Shown piece by piece: positions 28,942-39,039 of a stretch of DNA of 64,000 bases. The notes under the pieces were generated by a model. That model did no database searches and was not told where the DNA came from. It worked only from the letters and a program-made list of their open reading frames with translations. The position numbers and the translations under genes were made by a program. How positions within the stretch are numbered: the stretch's first letter is position 1; every line of letters starts with the position of its first letter. Location of the stretch: NCBI GenBank assembly GCA_039105265.1, contig JAPFFF010000058.1, positions 124,001 to 188,000 of the forward strand, given 5' to 3'. Source of the stretch: Tritrichomonas musculus. Taxonomy: Eukaryota > Parabasalia > Tritrichomonadida > Tritrichomonadidae.

Positions 28942-30675
28942 TTATTTGATTAATTCAATTATGCTGGTTCGATCTTCATTGACAGCCAAATCAAGAGCGG
29001 TTTTTCCATCGTGCGTTTTGGCATTCAAGTCAATTCTCGGAGCCAGTTTTACGAGCAATTTGACGACATCTTCGAATCCAAACTGGGCAGCCAAGTGAAG
29101 AGGAGTCCAGCCAGCGGAATCCTTTGCATTTACGTCAACCCTTTCATCTCTGATCAGCTCCTGCACGACTTTTGTGTGATGCATGCTCACAGCGATGTGC
29201 AGAGCAGTGTAACCGTATTTTTGCTTAACGTTCACGTTCTTTGTACTTCTCAAAATAAGACCAAAAATGTCAGCATTTCCTGTTTTTGCAGCAATATGAA
29301 TAGTAAAATCTTTTTCATTATTGTCACTTTTTTTCTCAAGGTCAATTTTTATTATATTTGAATTAGAAATATTTTTATTATAATAATCAAGAAAAGTGCC
29401 AACCGCTTCGATATTCTGACGCTGAACAGCCGTCATCAATGGTGTCATCCCTGCTATGTTAATTATGTTAGGATCCAATTTTGAATGGTTCCGACCAAGT
29501 ATCGTCTGAATTACATCAAAGTTGTTATATGCAGCTGCCAAGTGCAAAGCAGTGCTTTTTCTCGCATTTTGCTGGTTGATTTTGACTTTCTTCTTAAGGC
29601 AAAAATCAACAGCAAACAAATTATTAGAAATCGAGGCTTGATTCAAAACGGTTTTTTTGCCATTTGAATACTGACTCAATGAAACTTTTTGAAAGAGAGT
29701 TTCATGTAACCAACACAAAATTTCATTTCTATGAAAAAGTGACGCTATTTGAAGTGCTCCTTCAAAAGAAAGTTGTTTTTGTTCAATGATTCGAATTATT
29801 TCAATACAACCGCCAGCAACGGCAAAAAGTGACAACGGCCTTTTTAACTGGTCTGTCAAATTTGTATCGGCACCTATCATTATCAAAAAGTTGAAGCACT
29901 TGATTGATTGGTAAAAAGCAGTGAAGTGTAAAAGTGGCGGGTAATTTTGTAAAAGGAATGAAGGTTCATATATTGAAGGAGCTATCGTTTGATTGTAGTC
30001 AAATTCAGGATTTGATGTCATTTTTTTCAAAGTTTCAATATCATCGTTTTTCAAACAATTTTTCAATGAATTCAATTGATAGATATGAACATCAATTGAA
30101 AAGTTATCATTTGAAAAACATTTCGCAAAGTCTCTCAAATAAATTGGTGTGCTTTCTTTAAAATTGTCAAAAAAAAATTTGATGTTGTCATATAAACTTT
30201 TTCTCTCAATTTTTATATAATTTGAAAAAAAAGAAAAAATAATCATATCTTTCTCAGCTAATGTATTTTCTATTGATTCTGGAAATAAATTTATAATATA
30301 TTTTAGATCAATAATATCTTTCTTATATAAAAAATAAAGAAGCGTAAAGTGTGATATTCGATTTGGATAAATGATTTCTTGTGAAATTGAATGATTCAAT
30401 GAATTTATAAGAAAAAATCGAAATTTTGCACCTATTTTGTCATCAGAGTTTATTAAATCAAATATTAATTCTGATTATAATAGAATGGTCGGTGATCGAT
30501 AAGTTACTGAAATTAAAAGGTTATGTGATAAACGATGCAAATTAAGATCGTTTGTATCTGTCCAATAAATTGAAGTGAGTATATATTCTTTAATGATTTT
30601 TATATTTTCGTGTGATAAATTAATCAATTCATTTTGTAAATCTTGTTCAGCTTTAAAATCAAATTCATAATTCAT
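28942..30675 (-). pseudogene. Ankyrin-repeat protein gene split by one in-frame TAA
   Basis: A single reading frame of 578 codons starting at the ATG at 30675 is interrupted only by TAA at 30475-30477. The first 66 codons (MNYEFDFKAEQDLQNELINL ...) match the helical N-terminal domain that trichomonad ankyrin proteins share. The frame continues past the stop as SELIFDLINSDDKIGAKF. The segment resembles the family pattern of a short motif with Arg, Pro or Ser, then a Leu-rich helix, with the stop replacing one residue. At least six ankyrin repeats follow, for example TALHLAAAYNNFDVI, TPLMTAVQRQNIEAV, TALHIAVSMHHTKVV and TPLHLAAQFGFEDVV. After the stop there is no in-frame ATG near the junction; a longest-frame call would need a TTG at 30399. 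It is a recent nonsense pseudogene, a readthrough gene or an assembly error. Confidence 0.8.
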
Positions 30676-30981
30676 TCAAAAAAAATAAATAAAAAAATGA
30701 CACTTTTGCGTTTTCAAAAAAATTTAAAAAATAAATAAATGATATTTTGGTAAAGCCAAAAGTTTTCATTGTTAAAAAAAAAAAAAAAAAGCATGGTTTC
30801 AAATATTTAAATTGTTAAGCATCCGAAAATATAGTTCTTTGAGTTTTGTTATTCTTACTCATTATATTACAAATAACTTATCTTTCAGTGAACAATTGGC
30901 AAAGAAAACAAGCTTCAATAGTTATTTCTATTAATTTCATTTTTCTATGTTTTACATTTTTAATAAATAACCATCATTTTA
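30676..30981. other. Intergenic spacer with A17 run
   Basis: AT-rich, with a run of 17 A at 30774-30790. No gene was recognised. Confidence 0.5.
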
Positions 30982-31623
30982 TTAGTCGCTATCACTATAA
31001 TTTCGCCTTGAGCTTCTTGGACTCCTACTTCTACTACGGCTTCTTCTCGAAAATGAGTCATAATCGTAGTCGAAAGAGCGTCTGCTTCCTCTGCGCCTAT
31101 CCCTATCTCGATCATAATCATGATAATGATCACGACTGCTACGACGGCTGTCTCTATATCGGCGATGATAGTCATCATATCTATCATCTCTATCGTCTCT
31201 ATAATAAGATCTGCCTCTTCTTCCACCAGGGCTTCGATCATAAAATGGCGCGCTGCGTCGATTGCGAATTCGATCGTTTTGAAGTTCTTCGCGTGTTTTT
31301 TTGAATGCAACGGTAATTATTCTGCCTTCGAGATCTGTTTTGTTCAGTTTTTCGATTGCGTCGTCCGCATCTTTTTTGTTCTCCATATCAACGAAAGCAT
31401 AACCTTTTGAACTACCATCGTCTTTTTTGATGAGTTCGACTCTTACAACAGGCCCAATCTCACCAAACACATTTTTAAGAGTTTCTTCTGTGGTTTCATA
31501 TTTTAAGTTACCAACATGAAGAGAAATCGAAGATGGTTCTGAGTTTTTGTTTGTTTCTTCACCGTCTGATGGATTTGTTTCTTTTGATGGTGGAGGCGAT
31601 TCTTTATTTTCCTCGTCAGACAT
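30982..31623 (-). CDS. SR-type RNA-binding protein (RRM plus RS tail)
   Basis: A 213-residue protein. The acidic Ser/Pro/Glu N-terminus (1-30) is followed by one RRM at about 33-108, with RNP2 LHVGNL and RNP1 KGYAFVDM. Then comes a Gly-Arg hinge (SPGGRRGRSY) and a tail very rich in Arg, Ser, Asp and Tyr, ending in RSRSRSPRSSRRNYSDSD. This layout is that of SR splicing or mRNA-export proteins, whose RS tails are phosphorylated by SRPK-type kinases. In an organism with few introns it may act in pre-mRNA splicing or mRNP assembly. The same window holds a real intron (18686-18996), but no direct link is shown. Frames overlapping it on both strands are shadows of the repetitive RS codons. Confidence 0.9.
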   Translation of the reverse strand: MSDEENKESPPPSKETNPSDGEETNKNSEPSSISLHVGNLKYETTEETLKNVFGEIGPVVRVELIKKDDGSSKGYAFVDMENKKDADDAIEKLNKTDLEGRIITVAFKKTREELQNDRIRNRRSAPFYDRSPGGRRGRSYYRDDRDDRYDDYHRRYRDSRRSSRDHYHDYDRDRDRRRGSRRSFDYDYDSFSRRSRSRSRSPRSSRRNYSDSD

Positions 31624-31924
31624 TCAAGAAGAAAAGTTGTTGTCACTTTTTTTTTTTACACCAATTAATTTCAATTCGTTAAGAATTTTTATATGGATAT
31701 TTGTTCGAATAATAACTTTTTGATTGAGCATATTTTTCATCCCAATAAATTAAAAATAAGACAATTGTTATTAGTTGTTGATTTAAAACCAAAAGAATAA
31801 AAGAAAAGAGGTACTATTATAAAAAATAAAAAAAGAAAACGTTTTTTTAATGCGTTTAAAATTTATATTATTGCAATCTTTACAAAAAATGATTCTCAAA
31901 TTAGCTTTCATAATAAAAAAAGAT
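31624..31924. other. Intergenic spacer, nothing recognised
   Basis: AT-rich spacer upstream of the SR-protein gene. Apart from a T-run at about 31648-31659, nothing was seen. Confidence 0.5.
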
Positions 31925-32506
31925 TTAAGTGGATTTCGATGTATTGTTTTTTGTCTTGATTAAAAACAAAACTAAGCCAAGCTCCATGCTGTAAAATATG
32001 CATATTTTGCTATCCTTTTGATTTTTATTATCCTCCTGATTTGTACTATCTTCTTTTTCAAAAGATGCATATTGTAAAAATTTAAATTTACTTAATGGAT
32101 CTTTAGTTTGTTCGCCTTCATTTGATGGGAGTGTGTTATTGTACTCTGAGATTCTAGTATTTATTTCATTATGTTTATCGTCACTATCATCTAATTTGAA
32201 GCTACATTGATATTCTTCAATATTGTACTCATAACCAAATTTTAAAGGTAAGTTTTTATTAATTAATTTTGCAAGTGTACTAAGAAAATTTTCAGACATC
32301 TGATCAAAATAGCCATCAAAGCTTGGTATTTTTAAAAGATCAAGAAAAGTGTCATTATTGGATATGTCATTGGTAGTTAATTTAGAATCTTTTAATGGCT
32401 GGATTATTGGAAAATAAAGATTTTTTTCATGATTTGATTTTTCTTTTTTGGGGTACAATTTCCAACCAAATGTACCATCTTCTTTTTTGTAAACTCCTAA
32501 TTTCAT
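31925..32506 (-). CDS. Uncharacterised 193-residue protein
   Basis: Not recognised. It begins MKLGVYKKEDGTFGWKLYPK, with Lys- and Glu-rich loops in the middle, a region rich in Asn and Asp, and a hydrophobic C-terminal segment (IFYSMELGLVLFLIKTK) too short to be a clear membrane anchor. It has a proper ATG, ordinary codon use and a high share of charged residues, which supports it being coding rather than random. It may be a small lineage-specific cytosolic protein. Confidence 0.55.
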   Translation of the reverse strand: MKLGVYKKEDGTFGWKLYPKKEKSNHEKNLYFPIIQPLKDSKLTTNDISNNDTFLDLLKIPSFDGYFDQMSENFLSTLAKLINKNLPLKFGYEYNIEEYQCSFKLDDSDDKHNEINTRISEYNNTLPSNEGEQTKDPLSKFKFLQYASFEKEDSTNQEDNKNQKDSKICIFYSMELGLVLFLIKTKNNTSKST

Positions 32507-32972
32507 TTTAAGAAAAATTTTTTTGCCATTTCAAAATGTTTTGAATGAAATTCAAAATAATCTTTATTTATTTAATGATATTTAATGATTTTAAGATTAA
32601 AAACATTGAATTAATATTTAAGTATATAACTAATTATTAATCCACAATATATTTGAAGTAAAATTTGTATTTTATAAGATAAAAGTATTTTTAAAAAAAA
32701 ATGATTTTTTGTAAATTTCTGAAATATTGGATAAAAATGTTCTCTCTATAACTCTCTTGTTTTATTATATTTGAATTAATTTTTTTAGTATTTAGCTTAA
32801 CAAGTATTAAAAACATTGTATTAATCAATTAAATAGTTTAAAATAAAGAAAAAAATGCGAATATCAGTTATGAATAAAAATAAAAAAGCATGAAAATAGA
32901 AAAGTCATTAAAATCAATCAAAGCAAAGAAAAAATAATTTCACATATATATTTTATTTTCACAATAATTACT
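32507..32972. other. Intergenic spacer, nothing recognised
   Basis: AT-rich spacer of 466 bp with no ORF, RNA gene or clear repeat. Confidence 0.5.
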
Positions 32973-34940
32973 TTATACATATGTATAAAATGGGTCACGA
33001 CTTCTCATAAGCATTTCTGTCATCTCTCTCTTTGATTTAGAAGGAGAAGGTGTTTTTGGAGTTTCAGCTGGAATTGAATAACGTTCAATATTTGTCAAGC
33101 TGTCACTTCTGTCAATTTCATCACTTTTATATTCATTTGTATTTTCAGTATCATGGTCATCATCTACAATCAACGATTTCTTTTTCGGTGGAGAAGCGAA
33201 CAAAGCTGAAGTCAAACTATAATCTGTCATTGAAGGAGAATTATTATTTGAAATCTTTGATCTTGGTTTCAACGAGTTTCCTGAAGAATAACGAGAATTT
33301 CGATCAATTTCTGGAGTATCTAATAAATCGCGTGAATTTTTGTCATTATGAGACAAATTTGTTAGATAATTTGAATGTTTTTCTGTTTTAGGTGAATTGC
33401 TTGAATAAGATGAATTTCTTGTCGGTCGTGATGATGTTGATAGGTAAGGCGAATTCTTTGGCGTTTCTGGTGAATTAACTAGGTGTTTTTGATCTGTCAT
33501 ATATTGTGAATTTTGAGGTGTCTCTGCTGAATTATCAAGATATTTCGAATGGATCTCGGTTTGTGGAGAATTATTATAATAAAGTGGCTTCTTAGCGGGT
33601 TCTGGTGAGTTTTCTATGAATTTGGAATGGATTTCTGTTTGTGGTGAGTTTTCTATGAATTTGGAATGAATTTCTGTCTTTGGTGAATTATCAAAATATC
33701 GTGAATTTTTAGATGGTTGTGGAGAATTCTCTAGGTAATTCATATTTCTGTCTGTTTTTGGTGAATTTTGTAAACTTCTTAATTTCCTCTCGGTTTGTGA
33801 AGAATTATCCAAATGATTTTTATTCTTATCAGTTTGTGCTGAATGATTAGAATAATTGGTGTTTTTCATATAATTTTTATCAGGAGATCCATTAGGCCCA
33901 AAATTACTCTGACTTAATCCACTCTGGTTTGCTTGTATTTCAAGTTTAGAAATTGCATTTTGGTAATAACGTGCTTCTTCGGTTTTATCATTTCCATAGT
34001 ATTTTGGACGTTGATTTGTAGGAATTTGAAGAAATTCGCTTAATCGATTTATTTCTTTTTGAGAGAGATCAATTACAGAAGGAAGTCTTTCTTCTTTTTG
34101 TGATTCGAGAAACTCTAGTTCTTTCTCGAGGAGTGAAATGTTTCCTGTCGTGGGAGAATATGAAAATTGGATCCAATCTCGTTGATCAATTGCTAATAAA
34201 GAATAAAGATCTTTGATTTGTCGAATGAGATAACGAACTTGCTCCATTCTGGATTTATCTAAATCAATAAGTGAAGAATTTGTTTGTTCTAGTCTAGTTA
34301 AAGCAGATGATGTAACTCTTTTCTTTTGTGAAATCTCTTTGACATCGTCATCAACTTTTTCTTCTGTTTTTTGTGCAATTTGATTAATACTCTTTGTAAG
34401 ATTATTGTTGATCTCAATCCTTCGTGTTTTTTCTTGTTGAAGTTCTTCAATTTTATTATTCATTCTTATTAGTCTTGAAGCCGTATATTCTGTTTTCTCA
34501 TCTCTCTTAAATTCACCTCGGCGATTTTGTGGAATTCCTAGTTGATTATATAAAGTTTGAAGATATCGAAACTGCGATTTTGATTGCTCAATTTGATCTT
34601 TATTTTCTTCTAGCATTTTGACTGTAAGCTTATTGACAGCCACAATTTGTTCTTTAATTGGCAATTTTTCAACAGCAGAAGTGATAAATGTTTTAAAATC
34701 TCCCAGCATTTCTTTTGTTTTACGAAAATTCGATTTTGCTTCAATTAAAGTATGGTTAACTTTATCATACTCGAAGTATTCACTTTTTACAAATTCTGTG
34801 TAGGTCTCATTTAATAAAGTCATCAAATGCTTCTTTCGTTCTTTAATTTCTTCTGATGAAAGTTGTAAAGCTTCCCATATTGAAGCTAAGCTGCGATCAA
34901 TTTCAAATTTAATTATTGGAGGATCATTAATCTTTTTCAT
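32973..34940 (-). CDS. MAP65/PRC1/Ase1-like microtubule-bundling protein
   Basis: A 655-residue protein. The first 335 residues are coiled coil with family-like phrases: SIWEALQLSSEEIKERK near the start, LYNQLGIPQNRR at about 130, LYSLLAIDQRDW at about 245 and LSEFLQIPTNQRP at about 300. The recurrence of a short L-x-x-L-x-I phrase followed by polar residues is typical of the MAP65/Ase1/PRC1 rod, which crosslinks antiparallel microtubules in the spindle midzone. The C-terminal 300 residues are disordered and carry about a dozen 13-18 residue repeats of the form NSPQTEIHSKF. They are rich in Ser-Pro and Thr-Pro sites expected for CDK or MAPK control. Two adjacent repeats are almost identical in DNA near 33.60-33.68 kb. 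The family call is inferred from pattern. Confidence 0.65.
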   Translation of the reverse strand: MKKINDPPIIKFEIDRSLASIWEALQLSSEEIKERKKHLMTLLNETYTEFVKSEYFEYDKVNHTLIEAKSNFRKTKEMLGDFKTFITSAVEKLPIKEQIVAVNKLTVKMLEENKDQIEQSKSQFRYLQTLYNQLGIPQNRRGEFKRDEKTEYTASRLIRMNNKIEELQQEKTRRIEINNNLTKSINQIAQKTEEKVDDDVKEISQKKRVTSSALTRLEQTNSSLIDLDKSRMEQVRYLIRQIKDLYSLLAIDQRDWIQFSYSPTTGNISLLEKELEFLESQKEERLPSVIDLSQKEINRLSEFLQIPTNQRPKYYGNDKTEEARYYQNAISKLEIQANQSGLSQSNFGPNGSPDKNYMKNTNYSNHSAQTDKNKNHLDNSSQTERKLRSLQNSPKTDRNMNYLENSPQPSKNSRYFDNSPKTEIHSKFIENSPQTEIHSKFIENSPEPAKKPLYYNNSPQTEIHSKYLDNSAETPQNSQYMTDQKHLVNSPETPKNSPYLSTSSRPTRNSSYSSNSPKTEKHSNYLTNLSHNDKNSRDLLDTPEIDRNSRYSSGNSLKPRSKISNNNSPSMTDYSLTSALFASPPKKKSLIVDDDHDTENTNEYKSDEIDRSDSLTNIERYSIPAETPKTPSPSKSKREMTEMLMRSRDPFYTYV

Positions 34941-35548
34941 TTTTTTATAAAAAATGCGTTAAGATTTTATTTGAAAAAATATTAAACAGGTTTATTGGTT
35001 TTGTTTTTTTTATTTTAAGTTTATACAGAAGTTTTAAGAATGTCATGATGTCTTGCATCAAATAAAATGGCTCATGTTGGTTCATAAAAAGAATATTGAA
35101 TTATAATTCAATAGATTCAACATGTCGACATGTCGATAGAAATGGTATTTAAGGATAAATATGTGGCACAAAAAATGTTTTATTAGTAATGTAAATGTAT
35201 CTTTTAGGAAACTAAGATAATTTAGCTATAGCTGATTTACGTTTAAAATACATTCAATGCTCAGCCTATTTAATTATCAAGAATTCATTCATAATTGATG
35301 CTATGTTTGTGTTTCCAGATATTTAAATTTTTTTGATATAGTAAAAGGTATAAATTTTTTTAATAGACAAATTTGAATTTTTGTATCAAAACAAAAATCT
35401 GAAGGTTGATAGTTAAGCATTTAACAAGTTAGTATATTTTGAGTTTAATTTAAATAAGAAGAAAAATAAGTTTGAAATTTGAAGATTTGAATTTGAAAAA
35501 AAATTAAAAAAAGCAAATGAAGTAAAACAAATGCTTTATTTAATATTG
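34941..35548. other. Intergenic spacer with two perfect palindromes
   Basis: Region upstream of the MAP65-like gene. It contains an 18-bp palindrome at 35095-35112 (ATTGAATTATAATTCAAT) and a 12-bp palindrome CATGTCGACATG at 35121-35132. Nothing else was recognised. Confidence 0.55.
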
Positions 35549-35722
35549 CTATGATTGATTTTCGGCCTTTTTCGCTTCAGCTCTAGCCTGCTTTTCTTTC
35601 ATGATTTGAGCGTCGCGCTCACGTCTTTCATTAGCATTACCACCAGCACCTTTCTTCTGGTGCTTTTCATCTCTCTTTTCTGCTCTCTTCTTTTCTCGTT
35701 CACGTTGTGCTCCTCTTGTCAT
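35549..35722 (-). CDS. SERF/4F5-family small basic protein
   Basis: A 57-residue ORF. It starts MTRGAQREREKKRAEK and continues through a charged Lys/Arg/Glu stretch, a small KGAGGNA hinge and then NERRERDAQIMKEKQARAE. The opening M-T-R-G-x-Q-R-E and the RD-x-x-I-M-x-x-K-Q block match the SERF (small EDRK-rich factor, 4F5) family of about 60 residues, which bind nucleic acid and modulate protein aggregation. The length is normal for the family. It is a short but convincing gene with an ATG and an AT-rich leader. Confidence 0.85.
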   Translation of the reverse strand: MTRGAQREREKKRAEKRDEKHQKKGAGGNANERRERDAQIMKEKQARAEAKKAENQS

Positions 35723-37704
35723 TATAAATTATGAAAAATTAATAGAAAAAATTGAATACTTAGGAGATCAAATTTTTTAGTAAATCTATTTTCGGTGCTT
35801 TTGTATATTAATATATATAATAAAGAAATTTTTCAACTAAAACATTAAGTTGTATTTTGAATAAAATTTATTGAATTCATTCAATTTCAACGGTTTTAAA
35901 GAAATTAATTGTTTGGATATGCGAAAGGCCAAATTTTGATATAAAAACTCTATTTAAACTTTTTGAAAAAAATTAGGTGATAATACTGTTATCATAACAG
36001 AGTAAATTGAACCGATTACTTAAGTAATTAATATAGAAATTATTTAAAATAGTATTAAAGTGCGTCCACAATTAAGAAAGTATTTTTTGAATAAGCTCAT
36101 AGAAATATTGAATGAGTTTTCACAATTTTAACTTTCCTAATAGTGGACACACTTTAAAATCAAAAAAATAAAGATCGATTGAATCAAGCATATTTAACAT
36201 AATATTAATAAATGATTTGTCTTTTAATTATAATTATATAATTATATATTCAATAATATTATTATAATATTCATTATTTATTAAGATAAATCCATAACCA
36301 ATAATTATTAATTCATTTGAAAAACTCTTAAAATTGAAAAAGTTTTTGATTGTTCTGAAAGTTTCAGATCGTTTTCTATTTTTATGATATAAAGAAGTAA
36401 TGAAGAATTAAATGAATTTACTCTCAAAATTTAGTAAAATTGGTTACATAATGAAAAAATTCGTTTTATTATATCAAAAAATGAAGATTTGTTGAGGATT
36501 TCTTTGCAAAAATAATTACCAAGAGGTTTGTCATAATTAAAATATTATTTAATTGACCTGAATTGTTGTATACTGTCATATAAAGGAAGGACAATATATT
36601 CATAAAATCATCAGGCTTGTTTGAATGAATTATTCAATATTTGTTAATATAAATAAAAAATGATGGAAAAAGCTCAGCTTTTTAATTAGGAAATTCTAAT
36701 TGAATGGATTTCAATAAGTCATATCAGAACTTTTTCATAATTGAATCATTGAAAATATTGTGTTCTTTATTTTTCTCATATGATGTTTGAGCTTCAAAAA
36801 AAGGCGGGAAAATTTGAATGTTTTGAAAGTTTTCAATATTCCGAAAAAAAGAATGCAAAAAAACAAGAAATGAAATAAAAAGACCATTTCCTTAAACTTG
36901 ATTGAAACTATAATTATTAGCTTGGTTGTTGAATTTTGAGTTGTTGTTTGAATTGAAAATAACAACTTTGAACTTGAAAAAAATCCAATTTTCATATTGA
37001 TGATGATCAATCACGCTTTCTTTAGTTCTGTTTCCATTTTTCATATGATTTTATTTCAACTTTACCGAAAAACAGTCTGGGGAAATATATATTATTTCAA
37101 ATTTGATCACAATAGTTTTTATTAGAGCTTATCATCTGATGCATATTGTCGTACAATTAATTAAAAATAGATTTTAAAGCTTGATTTTGCATTAATGAAG
37201 ATTTTTATTTTTGAAATATATAATTAACTTTTTCAATTGAAATAAACAATCTATTTTGAATTTATTCAACTTTTTATTTTACAAAAAATTTTAGTGATTT
37301 AATTTTAGCGATTTCAAGAAATAGTAATAAAAATTTATTTGAAATTTTCTTTATTTTTTATAGAGTATAACTAAATTAAACAATCAAAATAATATTCCTA
37401 TCTTGTTTTGGTAATATAATTATATCAAATTACTGATATCAAAAAATGTCAATTTGAATGCTTTTTCAAAAAAAATTTTCAAAAATTAACCACAAGATAA
37501 TTTGAATTGACCTTATATATTAATATTATTTAAAAACATTAATTTATCTGTCGAAATCTCTATTTACCAAAGAAGAGAGAATTAGAAAATATCGAATTAT
37601 AAAACCAAATTCCTTTCAATTACCAAGATTTATATAATCACAAATTTTCAAATAAATTATCTCAATTTATATTTTGAATACGAAGTAAACGGCTAAATCG
37701 TAAA
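35723..37704. other. 2-kb gene-free region with one MITE-like element
   Basis: AT-rich. A 91-codon frame at 36735-37010 (-) is rich in Phe, Ile and Lys and looks random. The only structured feature is the inverted-repeat element at 36055-36157. Confidence 0.55.
36055..36157. mobile_element. MITE-like element with 27-bp terminal inverted repeats
   Basis: The left arm 36055-36081 (TTAAAGTGCGTCCACAATTA...) and the right arm 36131-36157 are inverted copies matching at 24 of 27 positions. The differences are three single-base changes. The core is 49 nt, has no coding capacity and is AT-rich. Size and symmetry fit a miniature inverted-repeat transposable element, perhaps driven by a Tc1/mariner transposase, which inserts at TA. 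TA occurs just outside the left arm, but no clean target duplication can be proven. Confidence 0.6.
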
Positions 37705-39039
37705 ATGTCAACTCTCCCACAGCCTAAGAAACCAGTTAAATATACACCTGCTTCTCTTCGAATTATGCAAACATGCGATAAAGCATTTCAAGAACACAGA
37801 TTTGTTCTACTTTACTTCACAAATCGAAAATTATTCATTCAAATGTTTACAGAACCAAACTTCAAGAACATTATCAAAAGTCAATTTACTTTTCTTCAAT
37901 TATCTCGAGCTGACAAAGCAGGAAACTGGTTGACAACGACTTATCATTTTCAATCTTCACCATATTACGCTATTATAGACCCTTCTACAGGAAATTTCAT
38001 TAAAATACATTATGGAGATATGTCTCTCGAAGAATTAAGTGATTGGCTATCAAAATTTTCTGAGAAATTTGAAAATTCAACTTCATGCTTCACCAAAATG
38101 ATTGCTGATCTTCAAGAAGTTAAAAAAAAGACAGCTTATGCATATGGTACCAAATTGCGAATTACGTTTGTAAGTTCAAAATTTGATGATAAAGTTTTAT
38201 ATGTAAATAAGTCTGCTCCATTAGAAATTGCATTTGATAAATATTGTGCTGAACAGAATATTGATATTAAGGATTATTATTTTCTTTACAGAGGAGTACA
38301 ACTTCCAGCAGATATGACGCCAACTCATTTTGGTCTTCGTAATGGATCTGTAATCAGCGTTCATAATATTGAAGATCGAACTTCGAAAGAAAAAATTTCT
38401 ATTACAGTTGTTGGAGTTGATAATAGCTCTTCTGTTTTTACGGTTGAAAAAGGTAAAAAGATCGGTGTTTTCCTCCAACATTATTGTGAAGTCAATCATC
38501 TCCAGTATCAAAACGTCAGATTTACATATCGAAGTGATTTGGTCAACGATGATCTTACATTTGCTGAACACAATATGAAAAATGGCGATCAGATTTATGT
38601 TCATATGAAAACATATACTCCGCCTGCTGAATATTTATACAGAGTTCCGCCAATGGTTTCTTCTAATGAAGTTCAGATGGCTCAAATGGCGCAAATGCAG
38701 CACATGGCTCAGATGCAGCATATGCCGCAAATACCACAACCAGCCAATATGATGTACATGCCTTTCAATCAATCACAGCACCCACCTCAAATGGCAATGC
38801 AAAGTCAAATGCAGCCACAAATGACACAGATGCCTCAAATGACACAAATGCCCCCTCCAATCCCTCCACAAATGCAACCCCAAATGACTCAAATTCCACC
38901 ACAAATGCAGCCACAGATTCCTGGACAAGTTCCATCTTTTAATCAGATTCAATATCCAATGCACGCTCCAAAAGTATATTCATATTCTAATCCAAATGAG
39001 CAAAACCAGAATCAGAATTTATGGGAAAGTTTTGAATAA
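37705..39039 (+). CDS. UAS-domain protein with two SUMO-like domains
   Basis: A 444-residue protein. Residues 20-120 form a thioredoxin-like UAS domain as in UBXD7/FAF1: RFVLLYF, then MFTEPNFKNIIKSQFTFLQL, then YYAIIDPSTGNFIK. Two ubiquitin-like domains of SUMO type follow, at about 149-221 and 229-303. Each has a central YCxxxxI/L-type helix and the TPTHFGLRNGSVISV or FAEHNMKNGDQIYV ending that matches the TPxELGMEEEDVIEV block of SUMO. Neither ends in a processed GG. The tail from 315 is very rich in Met, Gln and Pro (MAQMQHM and MQPQ repeats). UAS proteins work with p97/CDC48 and long-chain fatty acid sensing, while paired SUMO-like domains occur in Rad60/Esc2/NIP45 proteins. The combination suggests an adaptor in ubiquitin or SUMO pathways. 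Confidence 0.8.
   Translation: MSTLPQPKKPVKYTPASLRIMQTCDKAFQEHRFVLLYFTNRKLFIQMFTEPNFKNIIKSQFTFLQLSRADKAGNWLTTTYHFQSSPYYAIIDPSTGNFIKIHYGDMSLEELSDWLSKFSEKFENSTSCFTKMIADLQEVKKKTAYAYGTKLRITFVSSKFDDKVLYVNKSAPLEIAFDKYCAEQNIDIKDYYFLYRGVQLPADMTPTHFGLRNGSVISVHNIEDRTSKEKISITVVGVDNSSSVFTVEKGKKIGVFLQHYCEVNHLQYQNVRFTYRSDLVNDDLTFAEHNMKNGDQIYVHMKTYTPPAEYLYRVPPMVSSNEVQMAQMAQMQHMAQMQHMPQIPQPANMMYMPFNQSQHPPQMAMQSQMQPQMTQMPQMTQMPPPIPPQMQPQMTQIPPQMQPQIPGQVPSFNQIQYPMHAPKVYSYSNPNEQNQNQNLWESFE

Noticed and set aside
30846-31410. Frames overlapping the SR-protein gene on both strands
   Set aside because: They are low-complexity translations of the Arg-Ser-Asp codon repeats.
36735-37010. 91-codon minus-strand frame
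   Set aside because: Phe/Ile/Lys-rich, no motif, surrounded by low-complexity DNA.
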